The notes under the pieces: model-generated | Told to the model about the DNA's origin: nothing | The model's input: only the letters and a program-made list of their open reading frames with translations | Database searches by the model: none | DNA from: Penium margaritaceum | Taxonomy: Eukaryota; Streptophyta; Zygnematophyceae; Desmidiales; Peniaceae | Assembly (NCBI GenBank): GCA_023375785.1 | Contig: SZWC01001203.1 | Coordinates: forward strand, 173,177-237,176 | Direction of reading: 5' to 3' | Length of the DNA stretch: 64,000 bases | Program-made: the position numbers and the translations under genes | Part shown: positions 49,363 through 60,448 of the stretch, piece by piece | Layout of the letters: each line of letters begins with the position of its first letter | Position numbering within the stretch: position 1 is the stretch's first letter

Positions 49363-49565
49363 ACAGGGGGGCGTGTGAGCTGTGGTGCAACAAAAACTGG
49401 CCTGAGGCACTCTGAGGAAGTGCCACATGGCACCACGTAGGCAGTAGCATGCAGGACCCGTCATCACTGCATCAGTTAAACAACAACAGACGGGAGCAGT
49501 GGCAGATACTGCTGGGCGGTTGGAGGAGGAGATAGTGGCTCCCTCAGAAAACTTAAGAGAAAAAT

Positions 49566-49577
49566 GGGGGGGGGGGG
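49566..49577 (+). repeat. G12 homopolymer
   Basis: This run of twelve G was assembled without a gap. It shows that long G tracts occur in this genome, which bears on the two poly-G gaps. Confidence 0.9.
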
Positions 49578-49619
49578 AGGAAACCGTCACGCGGTTTCCT
49601 TTGGTGGGTGGTTGTGAGC

Positions 49620-50100
49620 TACAGGTGGCTAGCAGCAGCAGCAGCCTCCTGTGCAACAACCGTAGCCTCAGCCATAGCAGCAGCGCATAGCATTAGCACT
49701 AGCAGCGCGGTAGTAGCAGTAGCAGCAGTGGCTGCTGCTACAATAGCAGCAAGAGCAGTGCACCATCAGCACCTACAGCAGGATCAATACCAGCATTAGG
49801 CGACAACATGGATGGCGGCACGCAGTAGGAGCAGCAGCCTCTGCAACAGCCGTAGAAGCTATAGCAGCAGCACGCATCAGCAATTGGAGCAGCGCAATAG
49901 TGAAGCAGCAACTAAGAAGTTGTAGCGGCGTGCAGCAGCAAGCAACAGCGAGCAGCAGCGGCGGCGGCACCAGCAGCGCGTGGCAGCAGCACGTAGCAGC
50001 AGTGCGGCAGAATCAGCAGTAGTAGTAGTTGCTATAGCGTGCCTGCAGCACCTGCAGCAGCAGCAACCGCAGCAGCCATAGTAGCAGCAGCTGTGCGTGC
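49620..50100 (+). repeat. Imperfect (CAG)n/GCAGCA-rich region
   Basis: AGCAGCAGCAG-type words dominate about 480 bp within the internal region of the LTR element. Frames on both strands are open only because of the trinucleotide bias. Confidence 0.85.
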
Positions 50101-50638
50101 ATCGCGGCCTCCGTGCAACTGATTGAAAGACGCGCTGCCAGCCCATGGCCGGCAATCGTCGGCGAGCGTGTCGGCAATCACACCCACAATTTTTGTGGGA
50201 GCAACCACCGGACGGGAGCCGGCTGTCGAGGAAAAAGAAAACACTGAGGACTGCCGCACCCGACAGTGGGCGACAGTCGACAAACTCCTTGGTGAGTTGT
50301 CCTGCAACAAAATCCACCGGTAAGTTCAAAGAAAAAAAGGGAGAAGGATAAAAAGGAGGTACCACCAAGCCCGAAGAATGGGGGCAGTCGAGTACCTCCC
50401 GACTAGGGGTCATTCAAAAAATCACCAGCGAATTTGGTGAGAGAAAGAAAAAGGGGGAACAACGGGCTACTAGTATTTGGGGAATATGAGCGTGATGATG
50501 CTGAATTAGGAGACGGCTGGCTTTGCTTGCTACTATTGTGGCGATGGACGTCACGGATAGCGTCGATGCTGGCAACACCCTCCTGGTTGGCACCCGCCTT
50601 GGCATTGACCAGGTGATCCTTTGCGCCCTCCATAACAT

Positions 50639-51391
50639 TTGGACCTGCCTGATACGGTGGTCCCCCTCACCGGAGATACGGCCATACTAAACGGCAAGCT
50701 ACAGAGTCCGAAGCAGATGGAGAAGGACCTTAGCGATCGAGTTGTTGCTTGCCATGCTGACATCACATGTCCGCTCTCGACCACCTCTTCAACCACGTCA
50801 CAGTCCTCCACAGACAGCTCTTCTTAGCAACCATCAGACTTTCCATTGCAGGCAGCAACCATCCTTTCCATCTTACTGTCCTCTGTCGGTATGGATCCTA
50901 CACGATACTTCTCTTCTCCTACCAGTCGCTCTCATCGACCTCGTGCTTGGCCACAGCATTTGCGCATGACACGACAGGCCCATCTTGTCTCGGGCACGTC
51001 AATGACCTTTCCAGATTCTGTGATCCTGGAGGTCGAGGGGGAGTGTATGTGCCCATCGAGTACGACCACGCAGAGATGCGCGGCTCCTGTTCCATCCCTG
51101 CTGACAGCATCATTGGCCATCGCACTGGAGTCAGACACTACAGAGGATGCTGGAGGGACCGTGCTAGTGGAGGGGGTCAAGGCAGCTGCTCCATCGACAG
51201 CTCCACAGCCCTTCGATGTGACACCAGCTGTCAGAGTTGAAGTCCTTGAGACAGGAGACATAGAGACATGCATGCCTCACCTGACGACCCTACCGACGGT
51301 GATAGAGGTAGTACGGGGAACATGGACTACTACAGCACAAGAGTTAGACAGTGCAGGCCATGGAATGGTGTCAGTGGAGTGGTATCAGTAA
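50639..51391 (+). pseudogene. Gag-like low-complexity ORF, upstream broken part
   Basis: A plus-strand reading with one stop near 50,827 passes through Ser/Thr-rich sequence into an acidic part (50,846-51,391). It ends in a module of the same kind as the two in the ORF starting at 51,268: an Ala/Ser/Pro stretch, then V-x-V-x-E and GDIE. A frame change near 51,270-51,390 would join it to that ORF. It may be the N-terminal part of the element's single protein. No known domain is seen. Confidence 0.35.
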
Positions 51392-52338
51392 GAGTCGATG
51401 TTGCACCTGTTGTGGAAGTGGTGGAGTTTATGGCGCGAGACACAAATGCAGAGACAATAGTAGGGGGAGCCTCGTTGATTACCACACCGGAGTCGGACAG
51501 TGCAGATCATGTTTTACAGAGTCTCCTTGTGGAGATGGCTCCACCAGCTGCATCATCTAAAGCTCCACAGAGTGCAGATGCTCCATTAGTCAGAGGTTTC
51601 CTTGTCGTTGGAGTGGTAGCAACAGGGGTCGACTGTGCACCTCCTGTTGGAGTGGTTGAGCTTACGGTGTGGGACACGGACACAAAGGCAGTTGCAGAGG
51701 GACCCTCGTTGGGTACCGTACCAGAGTCAGATAGGACAGGGGAAGTTTTAGGGACTATAGCAGTGGAGGTGCTCTCAGCAGCTACAGCGTTGGCACCCCC
51801 AGAGGCCACAGTTTTGCAATCAGCTATAGGTGTCTCCAGTGCCAGATTGGAAGCAATGGTTGCTGACCTGACTGTGCCTGGTGTGCTGACTACGGGGGAC
51901 ATAGAGGTCATTGCTCAAGAGGAACTGCATCAGCGCCTTGCTGACCTTGACCGGTTGCATGCACTTTGCATGCTAGGAGATTTTGAGCATGCAGCTCAAC
52001 ACTTTTCCATGGAGGCGTGTGATATGGGTTATGTGGAAATTCCTGGAGCAGTGACTGAGCAGCAACGCGACATGGCAGAGTCAGCCACTTGTGGTACCCC
52101 TGAGTCTGTAGTTCCGGCTGCACAGGTACACCTCTTAATTGCACAAGAGCAGCTTGCAGATGCTCCACAAGCTAGCCTGATCACCTTGTCAGCCTTCATA
52201 GCAAGCACTTTTAGACTTCTGGAGTTTAAGGATGGCGATCCTGATCTCACAGTGTCAGATTTCCTAGTTGAGTGGGAGCGTATGAGGGTGTTGCGAGTGG
52301 TGAGGGAGGATGCTAGAGCTGTCGTGTGTATAGCATAG
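51268..52338 (+). CDS. Longest ORF of the pol-less LTR element, function unknown
   Basis: The open frame has 356 codons, acidic and Val/Ala/Thr-rich. The first ATG is at 51,268, but the upstream reading suggests the true protein starts earlier in another frame. It holds two imperfect modules of about 78 residues, seen in DNA at about 51,415 and 51,645 (VVEFMARDTNAE / VVELTVWDTDTK, then TTPESDSA / TVPESDRT). The C-terminal 60 residues (LSAFIASTFRLLEFKDGD, then a helical segment ending near the stop) look like the start of a gag capsid-type fold, which is only an impression. A further 85-codon frame follows at 52,339. No zinc knuckle, protease or RT is present. Confidence 0.35.
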   Translation: MHASPDDPTDGDRGSTGNMDYYSTRVRQCRPWNGVSGVVSVRVDVAPVVEVVEFMARDTNAETIVGGASLITTPESDSADHVLQSLLVEMAPPAASSKAPQSADAPLVRGFLVVGVVATGVDCAPPVGVVELTVWDTDTKAVAEGPSLGTVPESDRTGEVLGTIAVEVLSAATALAPPEATVLQSAIGVSSARLEAMVADLTVPGVLTTGDIEVIAQEELHQRLADLDRLHALCMLGDFEHAAQHFSMEACDMGYVEIPGAVTEQQRDMAESATCGTPESVVPAAQVHLLIAQEQLADAPQASLITLSAFIASTFRLLEFKDGDPDLTVSDFLVEWERMRVLRVVREDARAVVCIA

Positions 52339-53163
52339 ATGACCTTTGCTAGAGCCAGAGAGGCATTGGCAGCTGAACGCATAGAGATTTCTGTTGTGTC
52401 ACACGCGCTATCGCAGGTCAGAACCACCACCTCTTCCATCTATTACACGGCTTTATCTTCCTCATCTACAGAGCGAGCAACATGTAATTCTTCATCATTG
52501 GACTTATCCCTCGCTCCAGGAGCAGGCCAGACTACAGCACGTGTGTGCAGTGGTTTTGGCAGAAGTATCCCTACTGTAGTAAAATTGGATTGTTGATGGT
52601 GACTCCACAGAGAGTACGGCCCACTAGGATGTTTGGCAGTCCCCCACCGTCGGATTGTGCCACTGTTAGGGTTCTGACAGTGTATGAGAGAGTCCCAGAT
52701 GTGGCATCTTTTCTACCTCTGCTTTGTCTGTGACAGCTTCACATACAGAGCTCCATTCGTGCAAGGGAGGACATGCACTCTTGCACAGCGATTGCCTCAA
52801 GCTTCATCAGCCCAGGACAAGCCTTGGGTGATCTTCGAGCTGAATCAATGCTGAGATGCAGATGATGTTTGTGTGTTCTTGCAACCAGATCAGCAGTTGC
52901 ATTTTTGGGGACGGATGGTTGTTTGTGTCAGTGGGATCTTTTTGGTGGTCGAGACCCCGGCACTTGGTGGTATGTGCCGATGCCATGGGAGACCTTTGAT
53001 GCATGTTTTGGCTTCACTGCATTGGGTCGTATGCTCCTGGTGCTAGACACCTTGGCATTGAGTGATCTGGCACAACAGTATTGAGCTCCATGGTCCCAGG
53101 ATTCCCTTATCGAGGGGGAGCCTGTGTAACTTCTCAGCTAGTACCTTCTTGACAGCTCTTGCA
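52339..53163 (+). other. 3' part of the internal region, no pol, one LTR-like fragment
   Basis: It holds short frames only. The piece 52,943-53,000 (GGTGGTCGAGACC, CACTTGGTGGT, GGGAGACC) resembles the LTR module at 63,577-63,630. The internal region thus contains a piece of LTR-like sequence. Nothing else is recognised. Confidence 0.5.
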
Positions 53164-53175
53164 GTCCAAGGGGAG
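53164..53175 (+). other. Polypurine tract of the pol-less LTR element
   Basis: GTCCAAGGGGAG lies directly before the 3' LTR start. The form is that of plant copia elements, where GTCCAAGTGGGAG-like tracts precede the TGTTGG terminus. Confidence 0.7.
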
Positions 53176-53310
53176 TTTTGGTGTGTGGGCGTTGAGCTTC
53201 TTTGAGTGGTAGATAGGTTTGTGTTGTGAGAGCTTCTCGGTTTTCTCCGATGATGATCCATCAGCTACATTGCATGTTTGGTGTTATGTATATTGCATTC
53301 TAGCCACCCA
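53176..53310 (+). repeat. 3' LTR of the pol-less element, part 1
   Basis: It matches the first 135 bp of the LTR at 48,544 (TGTGTGGGCGTTGAGC, TACATTGCATGTTTGG, TATTGCATTCTAGCCACCCA). It stops at ACCCA, the target duplication of the gypsy element. Confidence 0.85.
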
Positions 53311-53873
53311 TGTAGAAATCGGTGGAGTACGTCCTTTGGAAAGGAAGGAGCTCTCGGTGTACCAGTTGCAAATGGTCACAAATGAGATCAGCTCTGACGA
53401 CAATGCCAGTTTGTCACACGAGTCTCACCACGTCGCATCCTCATAAAGCAAAACAGCCCTTTCAAAGCTATGACGTATCTTTATGAATGAAGTTATGATT
53501 ATATTACAACCGTATCCATTGTGAAACCCACTTCATTTTGTGCTCTCTTTCCTTTTAGACAAGAGCCTATTTTACATATGCTTCTATCCGTCGGTGGAAT
53601 ACATACATTGTGTCATAGATCCTATGAAAATCTCGTTGTGCTTTAAGGCATCAGTGTCTATAATGCATCTCTTCATAAAAGATACATCACGACATCCTAG
53701 TTGTGATTTTGGGTCTTTCTCATTGCGGAAGTCGTTGTACGACCTCAAGACAAGTTTTATCTTTTGTAACTGACACATGGCTCCCACAATTAACCGTGCC
53801 AGCTGGCATGGTCAAGTTTGGCTAGCATATTTGACTTGAATCAGCAAAAATGGCAAAATGCTTTCACTCTACA
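53311..53873 (-). repeat. 3' LTR of the gypsy element (563 bp)
   Basis: It is bounded by TGTAGAAATC on the left and CTCTACA on the right in plus orientation. It aligns with 61,722-62,012 and 63,278-63,541. By eye the two LTRs differ every six to ten bases, so the insertion is not recent. Confidence 0.9.
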
Positions 53874-53886
53874 TTCTTCCCCCTTC
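53874..53886 (-). other. Polypurine tract of the gypsy element
   Basis: The minus strand reads GAAGGGGGAAGAA immediately before TGTAGAG, the LTR start. Confidence 0.85.
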
Positions 53887-54870
53887 AGGACCGAATTGTC
53901 CGGATGTGTAATCTTTGTTGGACAATAGCATCTGCACATCACCAAAAGAAACCAACAGTGAGGAGGAATAGTTTCATTCTTATGACCAGAAAACTTTTTG
54001 AACAATGGTTTTTTTTCCTTTACTTGAGGTCTTGTGGCACTTTGAAGTACAAAAACCAATTTGATCCTTTGACAAGGGATGGCGGTGTGTCCTCCCCCTT
54101 TGGTAAGGAGCACCCTTGCGACATCTGTCCAGGTGTCCCTGTTACACACTACGCGTTGGCCAAGGTATTGTGCCAGATCCTCATGAAGGGGTTCGTGCCA
54201 TCGTGGTACCCCCGAGGGCACGTCGTCATGAAAGGGCAACCAGTTCCTCCCAGTACTCGGTTACAGTTTCTTTTGGCATCCAAGATTCTGGCTCCCATGA
54301 GTTATGTTCAGGTCCACAACCGGCCCAATGCACAAGGTACTCCTTGACCACTCATGCATGGAGTGCACGCTCTCGGTACTGGAGGATACGGTGTACCTCG
54401 CATTGGCCTTCAACGGTAAGATTTGCTGGCGGAGGTGGATGAGCAGACCCATCTGTCGTGTATGGTGCAAGAAGGCTCACGTGGAAGATTTTGTGGATAC
54501 ACATTCCGGAGGGGAGCGCCAAACGATAGGCCACAAGTCCCACCTCATGTGTAATCACGAAGGATCCTAACCATGCACCCGGCTTCTTTAGCTGTAAGTT
54601 CTTGGAGCCCAGAAGTACTCGTTTGCCAACAAAAACAACTCATGGGAGCGTCTTGACCTCACGTCTGGACTTGTCAACATAGACCTTTTGACATTGATGA
54701 GCTGCGTACAGGTGTACTTTTGCATCATGCCATAACGCGTCCATTTTCTTGAAAAAGGCCTGGGTAGAGGGAACCTGATCACCGCCACCCCTGCGCTTCA
54801 CCAATGAAGCGAGTACCACCGGATGCCAACCATGGTTGAGAAAGAACAGGTTATAGCAGTCAACTCACAT
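53887..54870 (-). pseudogene. Gypsy C-terminal tether and chromodomain-like segment
   Basis: At 54,558-54,352 the minus strand reads VAYRLALPSGMCIHKIFHVSLLAPY. This is the standard block after gypsy integrases (VAYRLxLPxxxxIHxVFHVSxLKPY). It is followed by a Pro run and then CEVHRILQYRE, the start of a chromodomain (YEVExILxxR). The rest is shifted or lost. Chromodomains guide chromovirus integration to methylated-histone chromatin in known families. This copy cannot make one. Confidence 0.75.
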
Positions 54871-54872
54871 TG

Positions 54873-55690
54873 TTAATGGCATTGTTGAAGGCAGATACTC
54901 ACGTTGGTCACAAAGTTGTTGACAGCGAATTCTGCCGGCGCAAGAAAATCATCCCAATCCTCCATCAAAGGGTTGATATACATCTGCAACACTTGTTCCA
55001 ATGTGCAATTCATACATTCAGTCTGTCTATGGATGGAATTTTGTTGACATATTGACTTGTGTTCCGTATTGCTCATTGAGTGCTTGCCAAAAGCGACTTG
55101 CGAACCAAAGATCACGATCAAAGATGATCTCAGGAAGGATTTCGTGGAACTTCACAACACCATCATAAAAGAGGCGTGTTGTTTCCTCAGTGGTCACTCG
55201 TGATGTCATGGGCATGAAATGTTCCATACAAGTTACACGATCTATCACCACAGATATCGCATCATGGTCCCTCTTTGTTTATGGGAGGCCAGTGATGTAA
55301 TCGATGGCCACACATTTCCACAGGACGTTGGGAAGCTCCAATGGTTGAAGAAGCCTTCCCTGAGCTTTGTTGCTTCCTTTGTTCTGGAGGTAGAGGTCAA
55401 AGCCTGTACACTATCTTCGTACCTCATTGCTCCAACCCGGCCACTAGAAATTGTCTGAAAATGAATATCCTGTTTTCTTTGGACCCACATATCCGATTGC
55501 TGGAGGATTATGGAACTCAAACAGTATGTGCCCGTAGAGCTTGTTTACATCTGGGACCACCACCTGTTCGCCATCCCAATAAAGTCCCTCAGCCTTGATC
55601 ATATTATGTCGCTCAATGTTCCAAGGGTCTCGGAACCATGGGTCAATCATGTAACCCATGCGAATTCGATTCATGAAGGGATTCACCTAA
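54873..55690 (-). pseudogene. Gypsy integrase remnant
   Basis: At 55,510-55,450 the frame reads LYGHILFEFHNPPAIGYVG, the H-x-x-x-x-GHxG end of the integrase zinc region. DYITGLP near 55,285 holds the first Asp, IIFDRDLWFASRFW near 55,110 the second, and QTECMNCTLEQ near 55,020 the Glu. The usual HPQTDGQTE is shortened by a small deletion that shifts frame. At least two further frame changes separate the zinc region and core. Confidence 0.8.
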
Positions 55691-55877
55691 ATGAGTGGTC
55701 TGGGCACTGGGTGGAGTGGGTTCATGTTTTGAGTCACTGCACTTGCTACCGTGGCAAAGGTACAGTTTGAGGTTTTGTGGCAACCCACCATGATCGCCAT
55801 ACACACGGGATTATGACTCAATGGATCTGCCAAATTGATGCGGCCGGGCCGAGGCTACCATGTGAAAGTGAACCTGC

Positions 55878-56438
55878 TCAAGTACTCACTCCAGCGTGCC
55901 TGACGTCTCGACAAGTTGTGTTGTGTTTGGAAACATGTAAGGAGGTTATGGTCAGTGACCACCGTGATCTCCCCTTCTGCTCCCTCCAGGTAACATCACC
56001 ACACCTTGAAAGCGTGCACAAGTGCAAGGAGTTCTTGGTCTCCTCTGGTGTAGCGTGTTTTGAATCAGAAAGCTTTTGGCTCTCATACCACACTAGATGA
56101 CCATCTTCCATGAGGAAAGCTCCAACACCAACAATTTGTTTGTCACATCTGAGTTCCCATGGCGTGTTGGAGTCAAGAAGGACAGGTACAGGAATTGAAG
56201 CCAACATTCCCTCGACTTTGATGAAGGTTGCCTCACATCGTTCTGTCCAACGCCAAGCAACTGTTTTTCGTGTGATACTTTTGAGTGGGCTAACCAAGGT
56301 CGAGTAACCCATCATGAAGCATCTAAAACAGTTTGAGAGGCCAAGACAAGATCCAATCTGGCCCATATTCAAAGGGCGGGGCCAGTCCTTCACCGCTTGC
56401 ACCTTTCGGTGATCCATACGAATGCCTTCACCACTCAC
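55878..56438 (-). pseudogene. Gypsy RNase H and RT thumb remnant
   Basis: This open minus-strand frame begins at a GEGIRMDHRKVQAVKDWPRP block, the normal link after the RT palm (GIRxDPxKVxAIxxWPxP). CEATFIKVEGMLASIPVPVL and ELRCDKQIVGVGAFLMEDG follow. In RNase H the last is normally TDASxxGxGAVLxQ, so the Asp is kept but the Ser/Ala context is lost. SQKLS follows. The 3' half of RNase H is out of frame. Confidence 0.8.
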
Positions 56439-56455
56439 AATATATCCCAGTTATT

Positions 56456-56655
<200 letters not shown>

Positions 56656-57110
56656 GCAAATTTATACTTATTCATTTTTGCAAAGAAGTTGCTCTCACGT
56701 AGAATTTCCAACACCTCTTGTAGATGCGTCTCATACTGCTCTTCTGTTTTGGAAAACATGATAATGTCATCCAAGTACAGCAACACGGACTTCTCCAGAT
56801 GATTACAGAATATTCGATTTATCACTGCTTGAAATGTTGTCAGTGCATTTCTTAACCAAAGGATAGCACATGGAACTGATAGTGTCCCAAGTTTGTACAA
56901 AAGGCAGGCTTTGGTACGTCTTCCTTTGTGATTTGTATCTGGTGATACCCTTGTGAGAGATCAACTAACGAGAAGATTTTTGCTCCTGGAAGCTGATCAA
57001 AGAGGTCCTGGATTCGTGGCAATGGATAACAATGATCCATTGGAATCCTTTTCACCACACGATATTCCATGCACATTCGCAAGCCTCCATCCTTCTTGCT
57101 CATAAAAAGG
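56656..57110 (-). pseudogene. Gypsy reverse-transcriptase remnant
   Basis: SKKDGGLRMCMEYRVVKRI, YPLPRIQDLFDQLPGAKIFS and LVDLSQGYHQIQI (57,105-56,950) are RT blocks 1-3, with the Asp of LVDL kept. After a frame change near 56,860-56,890, NALTTFQAVINRIF and LLYLDDIIMFSK follow. YLDD is at 56,766-56,777. KYKFA at 56,665 is the end of the palm. Both catalytic Asp sets survive, but the frameshift and the microsatellite prevent a full enzyme. Confidence 0.9.
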
Positions 57111-58670
57111 ATTGGTGCACCAAAGGGAGATGAGCTCGGCTAAATCCATCCCTTACGTAGGTGATCTTTGATTTGTTTTCAGCCTCTTTTTGCTCAGCGG
57201 AACTGAGCTGATACATGCCTCTAAAAGGTGGTGTTGCATTGGGCTCTAGTGGGATCGTGTGACCCACTTCCCTCACCAGCGGTAGTGCATTTGGGGGTTC
57301 TTGAAACATATCTTGAAAACTTGAAATGATGGTCTTCATGTTGTGTGGATGCCATGAACGGCATCCTTATCACAATCTCCGCTTCACTTGTAGTGTAGTC
57401 AACGCGGCCAATGTGTAATTTTAAGGTTTCTGAAGTTGGGGTATTGGCGAGATGGTGATATTCCGTCATCCTTTCATCACTTGCATTTTTCTATCAATTG
57501 AGGTCCATTTTTTCCTTATGGCTCACCAACCATGGGTCTCGCAAAATGATGTTAAATGGGTCCATTTGGTCAAGACCCGTGAGACAAATCTTTGTGCTCA
57601 ATCCTCCAAGGGAGAGCCATACCACACAGTCGCCGATGATTGGTAGTTCTTGGTCATCCCCACCAACACCTTTCCTTGTCGAGGAGTGTATTTCAGACTT
57701 ATGGCACTCAAGAATGTAGCTTTTACAAATGAATCCTCCGTCCCACTATCATGAAGGATTTGGATTGGTGCTCCGTTGACACTTCCTTAAAACTCTATGG
57801 TCATGTTTGCACTAGCCTTGCGTACAAACAAGCTCACTGGCAACTTTTCTTACAAGCGGTGAATTTGGTAGGCATAGGAGCTTTGATGTAGATCCATTGT
57901 ATCACCCACTTTTTCCCACATGTCATGACCACGTGTAAGGGTTGCAAGGAACCTCCAGTCTTTAAGTTGTGACATGTCACTTCTTTCATGTACAGCACAG
58001 CGATCGTGATTTCTGCCAGTGACTATCTCAGGAGCTTGTTATGCCTCTTTGATTATTTCAATAATGTTCTTCTTTGCAACTACAACAAGGCATGAATGGT
58101 TATCAAGATTTTCCTTCGTAGCAAAAACTAGTAGGAAAAACAAATAGAGTAAAGAGAGTCAGATTGGATGAATGATGAAAATATTGTTGAAAAAAGTTGC
58201 AATGAAAAGAACTCAAATCATTTTACATCCTCATCCACAAACATGAATATCCTCTCATTATTCACATCGCCAAGTCCCCCGAGCAGTCATCCACTATCCA
58301 CTGCTGGGGGTGGCAAAAATCCTGCTAGAATCCACGTGGCTCCATACTAGGATGCCTGTAACCCTCAACCCCATCTGGCACACAAGGGCGTCCACGGCCA
58401 CTCTGTCGTCCGTGCACCCGGATCCTCTGAACAGCTCCAAAGGTCGGCTGCTGCTGCCCCCCAGGTGCACGACCAAAATCACCATTGCCTCCTTGAGGTC
58501 AAGCGTGTTGCCCGTTCGGAGCACCCGCTAGTTCTCCACCACCAACACCCTGACCAGGACACACACCACCATGCTGGTGTCCGGTATCTCTTATTGGTTC
58601 CGGCCCCCATGAGGCCTGTTACCTTTTCCTTGACGGGCAGGTGGCCATTGGAGGACCATGTTGTTGACGA
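57111..58670 (-). pseudogene. Gypsy protease region, heavily broken
   Basis: IQILHDSGTEDSFVKATFL (57,759-57,705) resembles the retroviral-type aspartic protease active site. DSG itself is at 57,742-57,750 and is followed by the usual SFV-like strand. The remaining protease and the linker to RT are scattered over several frames. A Pro/Gly-rich linker between the zinc knuckle and protease lies around 58,300-58,600. Confidence 0.6.
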
Positions 58671-58675
58671 TGTGG

Positions 58676-58717
58676 GAAATTCTGTGCAATGTGCCTCGGT
58701 TTGTTGCACTCCCTACA
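58676..58717 (-). pseudogene. Gag zinc knuckle with the last Cys replaced
   Basis: CRECNKPRHIAQNF reads C-x2-C-x4-H-x4-F. In functional CCHC knuckles the last position is Cys. TTC (Phe) here is one base from TGC (Cys). The knuckle normally binds element RNA for packaging. Confidence 0.75.
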
Positions 58718-59520
58718 AGTGAAAGTGCCACTTTACTGAGGTTTCTGATTTTGGAATCGACTCTTCTTGGGTTTTTCCATTTAAAGGACGTTTGCTTCCG
58801 CCATTCCCAAGGAGGCCCGGTGCCTCATTTCTTGTTGCATGCACTGGAGTTGGAATATCCCTCAAGGCCGAGTTCGCATTGTACGTCTGAAGAACATACT
58901 TTGTCAGTGCCCGTTGGCTCGTCCACCACTTGTGGTCCTTACCTGTAATGCAGTGGAACTTCAGTTGTTTGTTGGCCAACCCATTGAAGAACAATGTGAT
59001 CTTTGTCTCCTCTGTCATGTGTCGTGGTTGGACATGCTGGGCCATGTCATAAAAGTGATCTACATATAGGTTCAGGGTTAAGATCCCCTTCCTGAACTTT
59101 TCCAGCTCAACCTTTGCTGCTTGCGAGTCAATACGATGAGAGAACAGTTCTTCCATGAGCTCCTCAAACTCCTCCCGTGTGGGCTTTCCCTCCTAGTTTT
59201 TTGCAAACCATATCTTTGCAAGCTGCTCAAAATGTTCAAGGTTCATCGCCAACATTCCTTCTGCCCCCCAGTCATCTAAGGGGACCTTTTTCACCTATAT
59301 CTGGGGTTTAAATCCCTTCATCCATGTTTGCACATTTGACTTTCCAACGTATCTGTCAACCAAGTCAAACATAGACTGGCTTGTCAAGCTTGCTGTTGGT
59401 TGCCCGCCACTGGTGGTAGGGTACATTCTGTCGCGATGGATGTCGGGTGAGCTCGTTTGGTGAATTTTTGCATGAATCTGTATCTGGCGCTCAAAAGCAC
59501 ATTCAGGCGCCTTTCATGCC
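58718..59520 (-). pseudogene. Gypsy gag capsid-like region
   Basis: The main open part is 59,156-58,713. It begins MEELFSHRIDSQAAKVELEKF, followed by VDHFYDMAQHV and KITLFFNGL, the pattern of plant gypsy gag (YxxxFxxLxxxxP, xxxxxxFxxGL). Upstream, to about 59,520, related sequence is interrupted by at least two stops. The zinc knuckle follows 58,717 in another frame. Confidence 0.65.
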
Positions 59521-59668
59521 ACATGAACTGATACTGCCTCATGAATCTGTGTGTCACTGTGCTTCTTTTCCTTGAGCATCAATTGGGTGATGAGTTCTTC
59601 TTCAGCACGATGTAGCGCAACACCATGCTCTCTGTGGAGTTTGATATTCTCCTCTGAAAGTTTACGGT

Positions 59669-60448
59669 TCAAGTGTGATCGTGGCTCACATTTTTCCTTA
59701 GGGAGACAACTGTCTTTTCGTGCTTGTGTTCCATTTCACTGATGATTCCCATGATGACATTGTAGTCCTCGCAGCTCATGTTGTTTTTCAGCCTTGTCAC
59801 ATCTTCCTCAGCCTCATGAAGACGGATCGCTTTGAGGGAAGCGTGATGGACACTTGGAGAGCCGGCAAGGCCCATCCGATGGAGGTTTTTCTCTTTAATC
59901 GCGTGTAGTTTAGAAGTATCGTGTTGCTTTTCAACAGCTCCATGCACACGGAAAATTGCCTCAAGATCTTTCCTTGCAGCTTCAACACGGATACCACAAG
60001 TTGGAGATGAATCTCCACCCCCGTCGTCCGAGTCATCTACAAAATGAATACGACGCCTTCCAATCGGTCCAAGGATGGTAGTGCATGCCTCTTTTTCCAT
60101 CTTGTGTATATCGGCCTCAGGTTGTTTCTCTTCGCTCTCGTCATCCGCGATGTCATTTGCTTCAAGCTTGGTAGAAGGGCCAGCTGCATCTCCTCCGGCT
60201 ACACCATCATCACGTTCCTTGCCACTTGTCACCTCATCCTTGGCTGCCGCTTTATTCAGCTTTGTAGGGTCCTTCGTTTCCGCATCACCACCCACCACGT
60301 TGGAAGGATGTTCATCTCCCGGGTTTGGCTCTGAAATAGTCTCAGGAGTTTCTTCAAGAGTCTCCTTCTCGTCATTCTCATAGGACTCTTCACGTCCCTC
60401 GGTCGTCACAAAGACCAAGTGCTCATGGCTATCTTCCACCTCAAGCAT
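59669..60448 (-). pseudogene. Acidic N-terminal gag-like ORF of the gypsy element
   Basis: The frame is open with an ATG at 60,448, about 259 codons. The first half is very rich in Glu and Asp. The second half is likely helical or coiled (LHEAEEDVTRLKNN, ISEMEHKHEKTVVSL). It lies between the PBS and gag. It could be the gag N-terminus or an additional ORF. No known domain is recognised. Being open for 780 bp in an otherwise ruined element is notable. Confidence 0.45.
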
